DNA from: Limnobacter sp. SAORIC-580
GTDB lineage: Bacteria; Pseudomonadota; Gammaproteobacteria; Burkholderiales; Burkholderiaceae_B
Assembly (NCBI RefSeq): GCF_013004065.1
Contig: NZ_CP053084.1
Location: 3,233,223 to 3,297,222 of the forward strand
DNA length: 64,000 nt
Direction of reading: 5' to 3'
The notes under the pieces were generated by a model, which was not told the origin of the DNA, searched no databases, and saw only the letters and a list, made by a program, of their open reading frames with translations. Positions 35,519 through 45,838 of this stretch are shown here, piece by piece; within the stretch, counting starts at the first letter, position 1, and each line of letters starts with the position of its first letter. The position numbers and the translations under genes are program-made.

Positions 35519-37060
35519 TTAATACGCGCCAGTTTTCTTGAATGATTTCACGGCCTCGTGCAGCTTTGGCTCATCGTCTTTCGACAACTCGTAAGTCTGC
35601 TCGATACGATCGATCAGGTCCTTGTGGCTTGTCTGCATGAATTGACGCAGAGAAACCTCAAAAGGAAGAACGTTCGATACCTCGACATCATCCAAATAAC
35701 CATTGTTGATTGCGAACAGGGCCAGTGCCATTTCCCATGTTTTCAATGGGGCGTACTGGGGCTGCTTCAACAACTCAACCACACGGCGACCACGTTCCAG
35801 CTGGCGGCGGGTTGCTTCGTCAAGATCAGAAGCAAACTGCGCAAACGCAGCCAATTCACGGTACTGGGCCAAGTCGGTACGAATACCGCCTGACAGCTTC
35901 TTGACCACCTTCGTTTGCGCTGCTCCACCCACGCGAGACACGGAAATACCCGCGTTAATCGCTGGACGGATACCGGCGTTGAACAAGTCGGTTTCCAGGA
36001 AGATTTGACCGTCAGTAATCGAAATCACGTTGGTTGGAACGAACGCTGTTACGTCACCAGCCTGGGTTTCGATGATTGGCAGTGCGGTCAATGAACCGGT
36101 TTTGCCTTTCACTTCACCCTTGGTGAACTTTTCAACATATTCGGCGTTCACGCGTGATGCGCGCTCGAGCAAACGGCTGTGTAGATAGAACACGTCACCT
36201 GGGTAAGCTTCGCGGCCGGGTGGGCGACGCAGCAACAGGGAAATTTGACGGTAGGCTACAGCTTGCTTGGACAGGTCGTCGTACACGATCAGGGCGTCTT
36301 CACCGCGGTCGCGGAAATATTCACCCATGGTGCAGCCAGAGTAAGGAGCCAGGTATTGCATGGCTGCTGATTCTGAAGCGGAAGCCACCACAACAATGGT
36401 GTATTCCAGTGCGCCGTGTTCTTCCAGCTTGCGCAACACGTTCACGATGGAGGAGGCTTTCTGGCCCACAGCCACGTACACGCAAGTTACGCCAGTGCCT
36501 TTCTGGTTGATGATCGCGTCGATCGCCACAGCTGTTTTACCAGTCTGGCGGTCACCAATGATCAATTCACGCTGGCCTCGGCCAACTGGAACCATGGCGT
36601 CAATCGCCTTTACACCGGTTTGCAGTGGCTGGTCTACTGACTTACGCTCGATAACACCAGGTGCCACTTTTTCGATCACGTCAGTCATCTTGGCATTCAC
36701 TGGGCCCTTGCCATCAATAGGCACACCCAATGCGTTTACCACGCGACCACGCAGCTCGGGACCAACAGGCACTTCCAGAATACGGCCGGTACACTTGACC
36801 ATGTCGCCTTCAGAAATGTGCTCGTAAGAACCCAAAATAACGACACCCACGGAATCACGTTCCAGGTTGAGCGCCAAACCAAAGGTGTTGCCTGGGAATT
36901 CCAGCATTTCACCTTGCATAACATCTGACAAACCATGAACGCGGCAAATACCGTCGCTCACGGACACTACAGTACCTTGTGTCCGGATGTCGGCCGATGA
37001 TCCGAGGCCTTCGATCCGGCTCTTGATCAGTTCACTGATCTCAGAGGGATTAATCTGCAT
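35519..37060 (-). CDS. atpA: F1Fo ATP synthase subunit alpha
   Basis: 513 residues. It has the noncatalytic P-loop [60 protein letters not shown] and [10 protein letters not shown] with the arginine finger. The length is standard for bacterial alpha. It lies 32 bp after atpH. Confidence 0.98.
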   Translation of the reverse strand: MQINPSEISELIKSRIEGLGSSADIRTQGTVVSVSDGICRVHGLSDVMQGEMLEFPGNTFGLALNLERDSVGVVILGSYEHISEGDMVKCTGRILEVPVGPELRGRVVNALGVPIDGKGPVNAKMTDVIEKVAPGVIERKSVDQPLQTGVKAIDAMVPVGRGQRELIIGDRQTGKTAVAIDAIINQKGTGVTCVYVAVGQKASSIVNVLRKLEEHGALEYTIVVVASASESAAMQYLAPYSGCTMGEYFRDRGEDALIVYDDLSKQAVAYRQISLLLRRPPGREAYPGDVFYLHSRLLERASRVNAEYVEKFTKGEVKGKTGSLTALPIIETQAGDVTAFVPTNVISITDGQIFLETDLFNAGIRPAINAGISVSRVGGAAQTKVVKKLSGGIRTDLAQYRELAAFAQFASDLDEATRRQLERGRRVVELLKQPQYAPLKTWEMALALFAINNGYLDDVEVSNVLPFEVSLRQFMQTSHKDLIDRIEQTYELSKDDEPKLHEAVKSFKKTGAY

Positions 37061-37092
37061 ATTGATTGCTCCAATTACGTTTGAGGGCCAAG

Positions 37093-37626
37093 TTAGGCTG
37101 TTAAAGCCGCCTTCATCGCGTTAAGTTTGCCGCGCACCGAACTATCCAAAATTTGATCGCCCACAGTGACGCAAACGCCACCAATCAGCGACTCGTCCAC
37201 CTGAACTGTCACGTTCAGTTTGGAACCAAATTTCTTTTCCAATGCACCACGTACGTTTTGAACTTCAGCATCAGACATGGGGAATGCAGAGGCGATGATC
37301 GCGTCTGCAGAGCCTTCATGGCTGTTCTTCAATTCTTCGAACTGTCGAGCGATTTCTGGCAAGGCCAGCAAACGGCCATTTTCCACAAGCGCACCCAAAA
37401 AATTCATTGCTTGCGCTTCCGCCGGTGTCTTGGTCAGTTCAACAAACACTTTCAACACTTGCTCGTCAGTCAACTTTGGGTTGCTGACCAGCAATTTAAT
37501 GTCTTCGTTGCTTGCGACTGCCGACCACGACTGTAGCCAATCACTCCACTGGTTCAGGTTTGAGGTTTTTGCAACATCAAACGCTGCCTCAGCGTAAGGA
37601 CGGGCGATGGTGGATAGTTCGACCAT
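37093..37626 (-). CDS. atpH: F1Fo ATP synthase subunit delta
   Basis: 177 residues. The OSCP-like protein starts with [17 protein letters not shown] and contains the C-terminal conserved [32 protein letters not shown]. It joins the peripheral stalk (subunit b) to the top of the alpha/beta hexamer. Confidence 0.97.
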   Translation of the reverse strand: MVELSTIARPYAEAAFDVAKTSNLNQWSDWLQSWSAVASNEDIKLLVSNPKLTDEQVLKVFVELTKTPAEAQAMNFLGALVENGRLLALPEIARQFEELKNSHEGSADAIIASAFPMSDAEVQNVRGALEKKFGSKLNVTVQVDESLIGGVCVTVGDQILDSSVRGKLNAMKAALTA

Positions 37627-37650
37627 GTTGTGTTTCCTTAAGCTTTAGGC

Positions 37651-38121
37651 TTACAGTTCCGCTTTCAGTTGATTCAGCAAATCTGCGTGGGCCTGGGCGT
37701 TCACTTCCTTCTTCAGGATTTGTTCAGCGCCTTTCACCACGAGAGTTGCCAACTGATCGCGCAACTGGTCACGGGCACGTTGTGCTTCGTTCGCAGCTTC
37801 CGCTTCAGCCTGCGCAAGAATTCGCTTGCGTTCAACTTCGGCTTGTTGTTTTGCCTCTTCAATAATCTGCTGGGCACGCTTTTCTGCTTCGGCCAGGCGC
37901 TGCTGATTCTCAGACCGGCTTACAGCCAGTTCCTGTTCAGCTTTACGACCGGCTTCTGCCAAAGCCTGCTTACCACGTTCTGCAGCGGCCAGGCCGTCTG
38001 CGATTTTCTTTGCACGCTCATCGATGCTCTTGATCAGCGGGGGCCATACGAATTTCATCGTAAAGACCGCCAAGATGAAGAAAACGACGAGCTGAGCAAA
38101 CAGCGTTGCGTTTAAGTTCAC
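37651..38121 (-). CDS. atpF: F1Fo ATP synthase subunit b
   Basis: 156 residues: a single N-terminal membrane helix ([23 protein letters not shown]) followed by a long charged coiled coil rich in Ala, Glu, Lys and Arg, typical of the peripheral stalk dimer. It lies 24 bp before atpH. Confidence 0.97.
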   Translation of the reverse strand: MNLNATLFAQLVVFFILAVFTMKFVWPPLIKSIDERAKKIADGLAAAERGKQALAEAGRKAEQELAVSRSENQQRLAEAEKRAQQIIEEAKQQAEVERKRILAQAEAEAANEAQRARDQLRDQLATLVVKGAEQILKKEVNAQAHADLLNQLKAEL

Positions 38122-38196
38122 GGCATGTTTCCTCTAAAACGCACGAATTGGACTTAAAACATTCGTGCGGTGTTGTTCGAAGGAAGTGGCTGTAAA

Positions 38197-38448
<252 letters not shown>

Positions 38449-38497
38449 TTAAATTGAAAAATGAAAAATTAAAAAAACCAAAAAAACTAAAAATCGA

Positions 38498-39358
38498 TCA
38501 GTGGCCCTGATGCGCCTGGCCAATGTAGATCAAGGTCAACATCATGAAAATGAAGCCCTGAAGCAACACGATCAGAATGTGGAAAATCGCCCAGATTGTT
38601 CCGGCCAACACGTGACCCAAGAAGGCAAATGCTCCACCCAAGGACAACGCAGCAGCGCCACCCAGCAAGGCGATCAGCATAAATACCAATTCGCCTGCGT
38701 ACATGTTGCCGAACAGTCGCATGCCCAGGGACACGGTCTTCGCGGCAAATTCAATGAGGTTCAATACAAAGTTGGGAATCCACAGCAGTGGGTTGGCACC
38801 AAAAGGCGCGCAGAACAATTCATGAACGAAACCACCCGCGCCCTTGATTTTGACTGAGTAGTACAGCATGAGTACCAACACACCCAGAGACATGCCCAAG
38901 GCACCATTCAGGTCGGCTGTAGCCACCACACGCATGTAGGGATCACCTGGGCTGGCTGCGAAGCCGAGTGCGTACAACAATTCACCCCAAGCCATGGGGA
39001 TCAGATCAACTGGAACCAAGTCGAAAGCGTTCATAACCACGATCCAGAGGAACACGGTCAGTGCCAGGGGCGCGATAAAACTGCGGTCGCCATGAACGAT
39101 GGCTTTGGACTGGTTCTCGACCATTTCCACCATCATTTCGACGAAACCCTGAAAACGACCGGGTACGCCAGAAGTGGCTTTGGAAGCTGCTTTGCGCAGC
39201 ATGAGAATCACAATTAGACCAGACAGGATGGAGAAAAACATCGTGTCCAGGTTGATCACTGAGAAATCGACGATAAATTTTTGCTTATCGGTAGCGAAAT
39301 GCTGCAAGTGATGGACGATGTACTCTGAGGGGGTTAGCCCATTCGGTGAAGATGCCAT
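38498..39358 (-). CDS. atpB: F1Fo ATP synthase subunit a
   Basis: 286 residues with five to six membrane helices. The essential Arg is in [23 protein letters not shown], and [15 protein letters not shown] ends the protein. The ATG at 39358 lies two bases after the atpI stop (39361), so atpI and atpB are tightly coupled. A longer frame upstream is atpI shadow. Confidence 0.96.
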   Translation of the reverse strand: MASSPNGLTPSEYIVHHLQHFATDKQKFIVDFSVINLDTMFFSILSGLIVILMLRKAASKATSGVPGRFQGFVEMMVEMVENQSKAIVHGDRSFIAPLALTVFLWIVVMNAFDLVPVDLIPMAWGELLYALGFAASPGDPYMRVVATADLNGALGMSLGVLVLMLYYSVKIKGAGGFVHELFCAPFGANPLLWIPNFVLNLIEFAAKTVSLGMRLFGNMYAGELVFMLIALLGGAAALSLGGAFAFLGHVLAGTIWAIFHILIVLLQGFIFMMLTLIYIGQAHQGH

Positions 39359-39360
39359 AC

Positions 39361-39693
39361 TTATCTCAAGAAAAATGCCAAAAAATAGCTTTTGAGGGTG
39401 ACGACCGCTGTGAGGATCAAGGACCACCAAACAATGTTCGGATCAACTTGACTCGCTACAAACATGATTGCGATTGTTGCGCCAACCTTCAGGAATTCTC
39501 CGGTCAAAAACACAAAAGTTCCGCCCATGGGCGTTTTGCTACCCAAGGCCAAACGCGCGGCGAACAACGTGCTCGGCAACGCAACGGCGACGAAACCCCA
39601 AGCGGCAGACTGCGCGTGAATTGGGGACACCAACAACATGAGGAGGCAAACTGCCACCCCGACGACCCATTGGAGCCCGACTATTTTCCACAT
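39361..39693 (-). CDS. atpI: ATP synthase subunit I
   Basis: 110 residues, four hydrophobic segments, with the family feature [22 protein letters not shown]. AtpI helps assemble the c-ring. It is the first gene of the operon. The start is set at the ATG before WKIVGLQW; the open frame continues upstream, but a good promoter lies there (39772-39801), leaving a leader of about 70 nt. Confidence 0.85.
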   Translation of the reverse strand: MWKIVGLQWVVGVAVCLLMLLVSPIHAQSAAWGFVAVALPSTLFAARLALGSKTPMGGTFVFLTGEFLKVGATIAIMFVASQVDPNIVWWSLILTAVVTLKSYFLAFFLR

Positions 39694-39771
39694 ATTTGCT
39701 GCGCTGCCACATTTAACCTTGATCGGATACGTGTTTTCCGCAGGGTTCACGTGTTTTTGACAAACCGCCAG

Positions 39772-39801
39772 ATTATAGGGGTTTGTACGCCCCCTAGTCA
39801 A
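39772..39801 (-). promoter_or_regulatory. Sigma70-type promoter of the ATP synthase operon
   Basis: On the minus strand, TTGACT (39801-39796) and a perfect TATAAT (39777-39772) are separated by 18 bp, between the parB stop and the atpI start. The spacer contains a GGGG/CCCC inverted repeat. Confidence 0.75.
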
Positions 39802-39841
39802 ACGAAAACGGCTTATTTTTCACACCGATTTGGTGCAAAAG

Positions 39842-40723
39842 TTAAAGCTCTTCTTTGGGAAAGCCAATGCGCTCGAGCACGCCGTCCAGCTCATCCAAAT
39901 TATTGAATTTAATAGTAACACTGCCCTTGCCATTTGCATTGGCTTTTAACTGAACGGCGCTGGCCAACCAGTCGGCCAAACCTTCTTCAAGCCGGCGTAC
40001 GTCCGCGGTTTGTTTGGGTTTGGCCGCTTGGCGGTCGCCGTCGCTGGCCCAGTCATTGACCAGCTTTTCAGTTTCACGCACCGACAAACGCTTGTTGACT
40101 ACTTCATTGGCACAGGCAATTTGCTCGGCTGCCGTCAAAGCAAGCAAGGCGCGAGCATGACCCATTTCAATGTCGCCAGCCAGCAACATGGTCTGAACAG
40201 GTTCAGCCAGGTTGAGCAGACGCAACATGTTGCTTGTTGCACTGCGGGATCGACCGATGGCACGGGCAGCATCTTCATGGGTCAAATTGAATTCGCGAAT
40301 GAGGCGCTGAACGCCCAAGGCCTCTTCAAGCGGGTTCAGGTCTTCACGCTGAATGTTTTCAATCAACGCCATGGCCAAAGCGGATTCGTCGGGCACCGCA
40401 CGCACCAACACCGGCACTTCTTCCAGGCCCGCCAGTTTCGACGCACGGAAACGACGCTCGCCTGCAATAATTTCGTATTTACCAGAACCGATCGGGCGAA
40501 CCAGAATGGGTTGCATGATGCCCTGGCTTTTGATGGACTCAGCCAGCTCCATCAGGGATGACTCATCCATGCGGGAGCGCGGCTGGTACTTACCGGCCTG
40601 AAGCTTGCCCAAAGGCAGCGTCATCACCTGCTCACCCATGTCTTTGTTGGCATCGTCGCCAGAAGGGCCTAATAGCGCTTCCAGGCCCCGGCCCAGACCT
40701 TTGGTGCGTTTGATTGCGTTCAT
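39842..40723 (-). CDS. parB: Chromosome-partitioning protein ParB
   Basis: 293 residues. An N-terminal KGLGRGLEALLG segment contacts ParA. The ParB/Srx CTPase domain includes GKYQPRSRMDESSLMELAESIKSQGIMQPILVR, the GERRFRASKLAGL motif and ENIQREDLNPLEEA. Then come a helix-turn-helix (LTHEDAARAIGRSRSATSNMLRLLNL) and a C-terminal dimerisation domain. It loads at parS; matching sites are at 44308 and 44924. It lies 21 bp after parA. Confidence 0.96.
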   Translation of the reverse strand: MNAIKRTKGLGRGLEALLGPSGDDANKDMGEQVMTLPLGKLQAGKYQPRSRMDESSLMELAESIKSQGIMQPILVRPIGSGKYEIIAGERRFRASKLAGLEEVPVLVRAVPDESALAMALIENIQREDLNPLEEALGVQRLIREFNLTHEDAARAIGRSRSATSNMLRLLNLAEPVQTMLLAGDIEMGHARALLALTAAEQIACANEVVNKRLSVRETEKLVNDWASDGDRQAAKPKQTADVRRLEEGLADWLASAVQLKANANGKGSVTIKFNNLDELDGVLERIGFPKEEL

Positions 40724-40744
40724 GGCTTCTTGTTGGTTATTAAG

Positions 40745-41521
40745 TTATGCGGCGATGGGAAGACCCAGTCGGTCGACCATTTCGTTGGCGAAGTCCAAAT
40801 AGGCCTTTGCACCCTTGCTGGTTTTATCGAACAACACACCGGGCACCCCGTAGCTTGGTGCTTCAGCCAAGCGCACATTGCGGGGAATAATGGTTTTAAA
40901 TACTTTGTTGCCAAAATGCTTTTCCAGCTGAGCGGAAACCTGCTGAGCAAGCGTCATTCGCGGATCGTACATCACGCGCAGCAGACCGATAATGGTCAGG
41001 TTCGGGTTCAAGTTCTTGCACACTTGCTTGATGGTATTGACCAAATCACTTAAACCTTCCAGTGCGTAATACTCGCACTGCATGGGAATGACCACGCCAT
41101 TGGCGCAACACAAGGCGTTCAGGGTGAGCAGAGACAGTGCAGGTGGGCAATCGATCAAAATGAAATCGTATTGGTCATCCACTTCAGAGATGGCTTCACG
41201 CAGCTTGATTTCACGGTCTTCAAACTCGACCATTTCAACTTCAGCGCCAGCAAGTTCGCGGTTGGCTGCCAAAACATCAAACTCGCCTTCTGCGCGAACG
41301 GTCGCCTCGGCCACGCCCACCATGCCCACCAGCACCTGATAAACCGTGTGTTTTACGCTGCGTTTGTCGATGCCACAGCCCATGGTGGCGTTGCCTTGGG
41401 GGTCAAGATCAACCAGTAGCACGCGCTGTTTTGCCATGGCCAAACCGGCAGCCAGATTCACTGCTGTGGTGGTTTTTCCCACGCCACCTTTCTGGTTGGC
41501 TATGCAGAAAACTTTCGCCAT
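40745..41521 (-). CDS. parA: Chromosome-partitioning ATPase ParA (Soj)
   Basis: 258 residues of the chromosomal Soj type without an extra N-terminal HTH. The deviant Walker A is ANQKGGVGKTTTAVNLAAGLA; LLVDLDPQGNATMG and FILIDCPPALSLLTLNAL complete the ATPase site. It forms a DNA-bound gradient that segregates ParB-parS complexes. Confidence 0.97.
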   Translation of the reverse strand: MAKVFCIANQKGGVGKTTTAVNLAAGLAMAKQRVLLVDLDPQGNATMGCGIDKRSVKHTVYQVLVGMVGVAEATVRAEGEFDVLAANRELAGAEVEMVEFEDREIKLREAISEVDDQYDFILIDCPPALSLLTLNALCCANGVVIPMQCEYYALEGLSDLVNTIKQVCKNLNPNLTIIGLLRVMYDPRMTLAQQVSAQLEKHFGNKVFKTIIPRNVRLAEAPSYGVPGVLFDKTSKGAKAYLDFANEMVDRLGLPIAA

Positions 41522-41551
41522 CTTCTTGTCCTGTGAATGAATGATTTGATT

Positions 41552-42229
41552 TTAGCGTTTAATCATGAACAAGTGCCTTGCCTCGTCCAAGAATGGCACA
41601 TCAATTGGATGAAGCGCATTAATTTGCCAACCAGCAGGAACTTCGCTGTCCACCTCAACCCTCCCTTTCAGGGCGGCAAACTGGCCATGCTCAGCCAACA
41701 CATGCTGACTAAGTGCAATGAAATTACCAATACTGGAAAAAGCGCGGGAACAAATCAGATCAAACGGGGCGTCGACCTGGAATTCCTCCACCCGCCCGTG
41801 CACAGCCTGCGCATTCTTCAAACCCAGGCTGGCAATGGCCTGCTGCATGAAAGCGACTTTTTTTTGAACCGTGTCAATCAGTGTGATTTGCCAGCTGGGC
41901 TGCGCAATCGCCAACACCAAACCGGGCAGGCCCGCGCCTGCACCCACATCCAGAATTCTTGGATTGGTCGTAGCCTGCAAAGCAAATGAGATTTCAGGCA
42001 ACACAGCCAAGGAGTCCAGCAAATGGTGTGTGATCAACTCCCGATTGTTACGAATGGCAGTGAGGTTATAAACCCGGTTCCACTTCTGAATCAGTTGGCC
42101 ATACTTGAAAAGCTGCGCATGCTGGTCTGAATTCAACCCCAAACGTAAAGTGGCGACCCCCTCTTCCAACAGTGCATGGTCTGAAATCCCCAGGATTTCA
42201 GACTTTGGTTTTCGGTGCAGTGAATTCAA
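41552..42229 (-). CDS. rsmG: 16S rRNA (guanine-N7) methyltransferase RsmG
   Basis: 225 residues, SAM-dependent methyltransferase that modifies G527 of 16S rRNA. It has [39 protein letters not shown] (SAM site), VHGRVEEF and ICSRAFSS. The start overlaps the mnmG stop by 4 bp (the stop is at 42226). The gene order mnmG-rsmG-parA-parB is the classical near-origin set. Confidence 0.95.
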   Translation of the reverse strand: MNSLHRKPKSEILGISDHALLEEGVATLRLGLNSDQHAQLFKYGQLIQKWNRVYNLTAIRNNRELITHHLLDSLAVLPEISFALQATTNPRILDVGAGAGLPGLVLAIAQPSWQITLIDTVQKKVAFMQQAIASLGLKNAQAVHGRVEEFQVDAPFDLICSRAFSSIGNFIALSQHVLAEHGQFAALKGRVEVDSEVPAGWQINALHPIDVPFLDEARHLFMIKR

Positions 42230-44178
42230 GCCACTTGCTCCGTGGTTCCATCGGAAGATTTGCCGGGATTGGCACTTCGATTCAACAAATCACGTTTCTT
42301 TAGATGAACAAGCAACAAGGAAATAGCTGCGGGTGTAATACCTTGAATACGACCAGCCTGACCAATGGTTTCAGGCTTGTGGGTATTCAGCTTTTGCTGC
42401 ACCTCTTTGCTCAAACCGTTTACGCCCGAATAATCAAAGTCCGCTGGGAGTCGGATTGATTCATTGCCCGCACCACGCTCTACTTCAGCCTGTTGGCGCA
42501 GCACATAACCGGCATACTTCACCTCGATTTCCAACTGAGAAACCAAATCACTTTGTTGCAAAGGATTGCTTAACGCCATTTCGCCATTCTCTTTACTCAG
42601 CGTGCTGAGATCTTGATAACTGACATCCGGGCGTTTAAGCAAGTCGTACAAGTTGTACTCGCGATCAATTCCTTTGTGCAGCACTCGCTCTGCTTCGGCC
42701 TGGGCCACAATTTTTGGATTGATCCACGTGGAACGTAAACGCTGCTTTTCCTGCTCCACTGATTCCCGCTTTTCCGAAAAAGCCTTCCAGCGGATGTCAT
42801 CGACCAAGCCCAACTTGCGGCCAATTGGCGTGAGACGCTGATCCGCATTGTCCTCCCGCAGGCTTAAACGATACTCTGCACGACTTGTGAACATGCGGTA
42901 TGGCTCTGCCACACCCTTGCTGCTCAAATCGTCTACCAGCACGCCCAGATAGGCCTCATCACGGCGGGGAGTCCATTGCTCTCTGCCGTGCACCATCAGT
43001 GCCGCATTCACGCCCGCCAACAAACCTTGGGCGGCTGCCTCTTCGTAACCCGTGGTGCCATTGATTTGGCCTGCGAAGAACAAACCTTCGATGGCTTTGG
43101 TTTCAAGCGTGGTTTTCAACGCACGCGGGTCGAAATAATCGTATTCGATCGCATACCCTGGCCGCATGATGTACGCATTCTCCAAACCTTTGATGGAGTG
43201 AAGCAGTTTCAACTGAACATCGAATGGCAAAGACGTAGAAACACCATTCGGGTAATACTCATTGGTGCTCAAGCCCTCGGGTTCCAGGAAAATTTGGTGC
43301 GACTCCTTGTCCGCGAAACGATGGATTTTATCCTCGATCGATGGGCAGTAACGGGGCCCCACACCTTCGATCACACCGGTGTACATTGGGCTTCTGTCCA
43401 GTCCACCGCGAATAATGTCGTGGGTTTCCTGGTTGGTGTGCGTGATCCAGCACGGCAGCTGCTTCGGGTGCATGGCTGCGTTGCCCAGATAGGAAAACAC
43501 GGGCACGGGATCGAGATCACCTGGCTGCTCCTGCATCACTGAGAAATCAATACTGCGACCATCAATGCGTGGCGGCGTACCGGTTTTCAGGCGACCTTGC
43601 GGCAACTTCATTTCTTGCAGACGCATGCCCAAACCAATCGAGGGAGGATCCCCTGCCCGACCAGCGGAGTAATTTTGCAAACCCACATGGATTTTGCCAT
43701 TCAAAAAAGTACCCGCCGTCAGCACCACAGCTCTGGCCTTAAACTTCAAGCCGATCTGCGTAACCGCACCGCACACTCGATCACCTTCCAACAACAGATC
43801 TTCAACAGACTGCTGGAAAATACTCAAATTGGTTTGGTTCTCGAGACGCGTTCGAATGGCCTGGCGGTACAGAACACGGTCTGCTTGCGCACGGGTAGCC
43901 CGCACAGCCGGGCCTTTGGAACTGTTCAGAATACGGAACTGAATCCCAGCTTCGTCGGTAGCGATGGCCATTGCACCGCCCAAGGCGTCCACCTCTTTGA
44001 CCAAATGGCCCTTACCAATACCACCAATCGACGGGTTACACGACATTTGCCCAAGTGTTTCGATGTTGTGGGTCAGCAGCAGGGTTTTGCTTCCAGCGCG
44101 CGCGGCTGCAAGTGCAGCCTCGGTACCTGCATGACCACCGCCCACAACAATGACATCAAACTCTTCGGGATAAAACAT
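42226..44178 (-). CDS. mnmG: tRNA uridine 5-carboxymethylaminomethyl modification enzyme MnmG (GidA)
   Basis: 650 residues. The FAD-binding [21 protein letters not shown] opens the protein. [32 protein letters not shown] KTGTPPRID, and the Cys in the YCPSIEDKI segment are conserved. The C-terminal [29 protein letters not shown] binds MnmE. With MnmE (encoded at 59901-61280) it modifies U34 of several tRNAs. A parS-like sequence lies inside the coding region. Confidence 0.97.
   Translation of the reverse strand: MFYPEEFDVIVVGGGHAGTEAALAAARAGSKTLLLTHNIETLGQMSCNPSIGGIGKGHLVKEVDALGGAMAIATDEAGIQFRILNSSKGPAVRATRAQADRVLYRQAIRTRLENQTNLSIFQQSVEDLLLEGDRVCGAVTQIGLKFKARAVVLTAGTFLNGKIHVGLQNYSAGRAGDPPSIGLGMRLQEMKLPQGRLKTGTPPRIDGRSIDFSVMQEQPGDLDPVPVFSYLGNAAMHPKQLPCWITHTNQETHDIIRGGLDRSPMYTGVIEGVGPRYCPSIEDKIHRFADKESHQIFLEPEGLSTNEYYPNGVSTSLPFDVQLKLLHSIKGLENAYIMRPGYAIEYDYFDPRALKTTLETKAIEGLFFAGQINGTTGYEEAAAQGLLAGVNAALMVHGREQWTPRRDEAYLGVLVDDLSSKGVAEPYRMFTSRAEYRLSLREDNADQRLTPIGRKLGLVDDIRWKAFSEKRESVEQEKQRLRSTWINPKIVAQAEAERVLHKGIDREYNLYDLLKRPDVSYQDLSTLSKENGEMALSNPLQQSDLVSQLEIEVKYAGYVLRQQAEVERGAGNESIRLPADFDYSGVNGLSKEVQQKLNTHKPETIGQAGRIQGITPAAISLLLVHLKKRDLLNRSANPGKSSDGTTEQVA
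42720..42735. promoter_or_regulatory. parS-like site inside mnmG
   Basis: TGATCCACGTGGAACG matches the site at 44924 in 14 of 16 positions and keeps the CCACGTGG core. It lies in coding sequence, so it is a weaker candidate than the two intergenic sites. Confidence 0.45.
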
Positions 44179-44307
44179 GATTCACTCCTGGCACTGGGTG
44201 CCGGAATCCGACATGGGATTCAACATTCAAATGCCGAAATCAAACACACTTGATTCGGCGACAATGGCGCAATTATATGCTTCGGCATGATTTTGCCCAA
44301 GTGAACA

Positions 44308-44323
44308 TGTTTCACGTGGAACA
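44308..44323. promoter_or_regulatory. parS: parS centromere site 1
   Basis: TGTTTCACGTGGAACA differs by one base from the widely conserved bacterial parS TGTTTCACGTGAAACA. It lies about 130 bp upstream of mnmG and 2.8 kb from parA. ParB should nucleate here. Confidence 0.9.
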
Positions 44324-44420
44324 GAAAACAGACAAGGTTGCTCAATCGCATACTTTCCTGATTGATCGACTGCTTTGGTACACACCTGCTCGCGCGCCCA
44401 TTTGTCTCACTCGACTCCTT

Positions 44421-44441
44421 ACCTCGCACCTCGCACCTCGC
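44421..44441. repeat. Three tandem copies of a 7-bp unit
   Basis: ACCTCGC is repeated three times without mismatch in the gene-free interval between the parS sites; CTTACGTCGC follows as a decayed extension. Confidence 0.8.
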
Positions 44442-44923
44442 TTACGTCGCTTGCTCAGACGCATACCCTCTTTCGCCAGAAAACCTGACAACCCCCTTGT
44501 TGTTGATTAACCGCCCTAAGCGCACCCGCTAAACAGCGGGCGGGCTGCGCTTTCGGCCTTGCCGAACGGACGGTGAATTCAACACCAAGGGCAGGTTTTC
44601 TTGATCGGCGCTGCGAGGGCATTGCAGCCTGAGTGCGCTGGCAAACAGACTTGTAACGCACTTGCGACACATAGCCGTTGTGTGCGCGCAAGGTGAGGTT
44701 TGGGTGCTGCACGGGCTGGTCGGCTTTGCAAGGCTTCCCGGCGACTTCGCAGCGCGGGGCGACCTGAAAGGTCGATGCGAAGACGCGTTCGCGTTTCGCA
44801 TGCCCCAAGCCAGAGGCATCAAGCCGGAATCAGAAGACTTGCTTAGGCCAGCTGGTGCAGCACACAAGCCTCAGATCATTCATATAGCATCCCGTATATT
44901 GCGCCAAACCCGACTTCCCCACA

Positions 44924-44939
44924 TGTTCCACGTGGAACA
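44924..44939. promoter_or_regulatory. parS: parS centromere site 2
   Basis: TGTTCCACGTGGAACA is a perfect 16-bp palindrome differing from the common parS consensus at two symmetric positions. It ends one base before the stop codon of the TSUP gene. Confidence 0.88.
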
Positions 44940-44940
44940 A

Positions 44941-45741
44941 TCACGCAAACCACGCTTTCAAGTATGGCCAATAACTGTCGTAACTGGTGCGCAGTATCAA
45001 TAAAAACACAACCGTCAACAGCGCTTTACGCACAAAGCCGGCACCCTTGCGAATGGCCAAACTGGCACCCACCCTTGCACCGGCCAGGTTAAACACAGCC
45101 ATCAACAAACCCAAAGCAACAATCACATGCCCTGCGGGCGCAAACCAGGCAAGCGAAGCCAGGTTGCAGGCAATGTTCACCATTTTTGCGCCTGCGGTGG
45201 CGGCCAAAAAATCAAAGCCGAAGAACACAACAAAAGCCACCATCAAAAACGAACCGGTGCCCGGGCCGAAAAACCCGTCATAAAAACCAATTGCCAACCC
45301 CACGCAAGCACCGAAGAATCGTTCACGATTCTTGTCTAACTTGGGTGCATGTACACTGCCCAGGTCTTTGCGCAAAAAGGTGTAAATGGCCACAGCGATC
45401 AACAGCAAGGGCAACATCAAACGCAGCACCTCGGTCGAAATTTGCGTCACGATGTATGCGCCGCAGTAGGCGCCTATCAGCGCCATCGCCGTGGCTGGCA
45501 CAACTGCATTCCATGGAACCTGAATGGCCTTGGCGTATTTGTAAGCCGCGAATGTGGTACCCACCACGCTGGATATTTTGTTGGTGCCCAGCAAGGTGGC
45601 ATGACCCTGGGAAGGCATTAACCCGAACAGGGCCGGAATCTGGATCAACCCCCCACCACCTACCATGGCATCGATCAGCCCCGCACCAAATGCAGCGACG
45701 CACAAGGCGAGCAACACCCACAACTCAATGTTTTCAAACAT
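44941..45741 (-). CDS. TauE/SafE (TSUP)-family membrane permease
   Basis: 266 residues, eight or so hydrophobic helices in two related halves. GAGLIDAMVGGGGLIQIPALF and the second-half GFYDGFFGPGTGSFLMVAFV are the duplicated TSUP motifs; LLGTNKISSVVGTTFAAYKY is also characteristic (YfcA group). The family exports or imports sulfite, sulfoacetate, taurine-derived or other organic anions. The substrate is unknown here. It lies about 100 bp after pckG on the same strand, but a terminator separates the two starts. Confidence 0.88.
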   Translation of the reverse strand: MFENIELWVLLALCVAAFGAGLIDAMVGGGGLIQIPALFGLMPSQGHATLLGTNKISSVVGTTFAAYKYAKAIQVPWNAVVPATAMALIGAYCGAYIVTQISTEVLRLMLPLLLIAVAIYTFLRKDLGSVHAPKLDKNRERFFGACVGLAIGFYDGFFGPGTGSFLMVAFVVFFGFDFLAATAGAKMVNIACNLASLAWFAPAGHVIVALGLLMAVFNLAGARVGASLAIRKGAGFVRKALLTVVFLLILRTSYDSYWPYLKAWFA

Positions 45742-45756
45742 GAAGAAATTCCGCAG

Positions 45757-45788
45757 AAAAGAAAACGGGCGCCTTGTGGGCGCCCGCC
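45757..45788 (-). terminator. Terminator of pckG
   Basis: On the minus strand a GC-rich stem CGGGCGCC-type (GGGCGCC / GGCGCCC) with a short CACAA loop is followed by TTTTCTTTTC. It lies about 50 bp after the pckG stop and just upstream of the TSUP start. Confidence 0.8.
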
Positions 45789-45838
45789 ATAGGACTAATT
45801 CCGGAGTATCAGAAAAAAGTCAAAACGTTCAAGCCAAA

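Larger units (their letters stand above)
44179..44940. other. 762-bp gene-free interval carrying two parS sites
   Basis: Between mnmG (start 44178) and the TSUP gene (stop 44941) I find no convincing gene. Open frames on the minus strand (44455-44808, 44529-44867) and plus strand (44662-45003) have atypical codon use, overlap each other and resemble no family known to me. The interval has two parS sites at its edges and a three-fold 7-bp tandem repeat. Its middle is richer in GC than the flanks. It may hold a centromere-like element, a small RNA or decayed coding sequence. Confidence 0.5.

Noticed and set aside
44455..45003. Overlapping small frames between the parS sites
   Set aside because: Three frames on two strands overlap; codon use is atypical, and no start has a good ribosome binding site. 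Kept as a gene-free interval.
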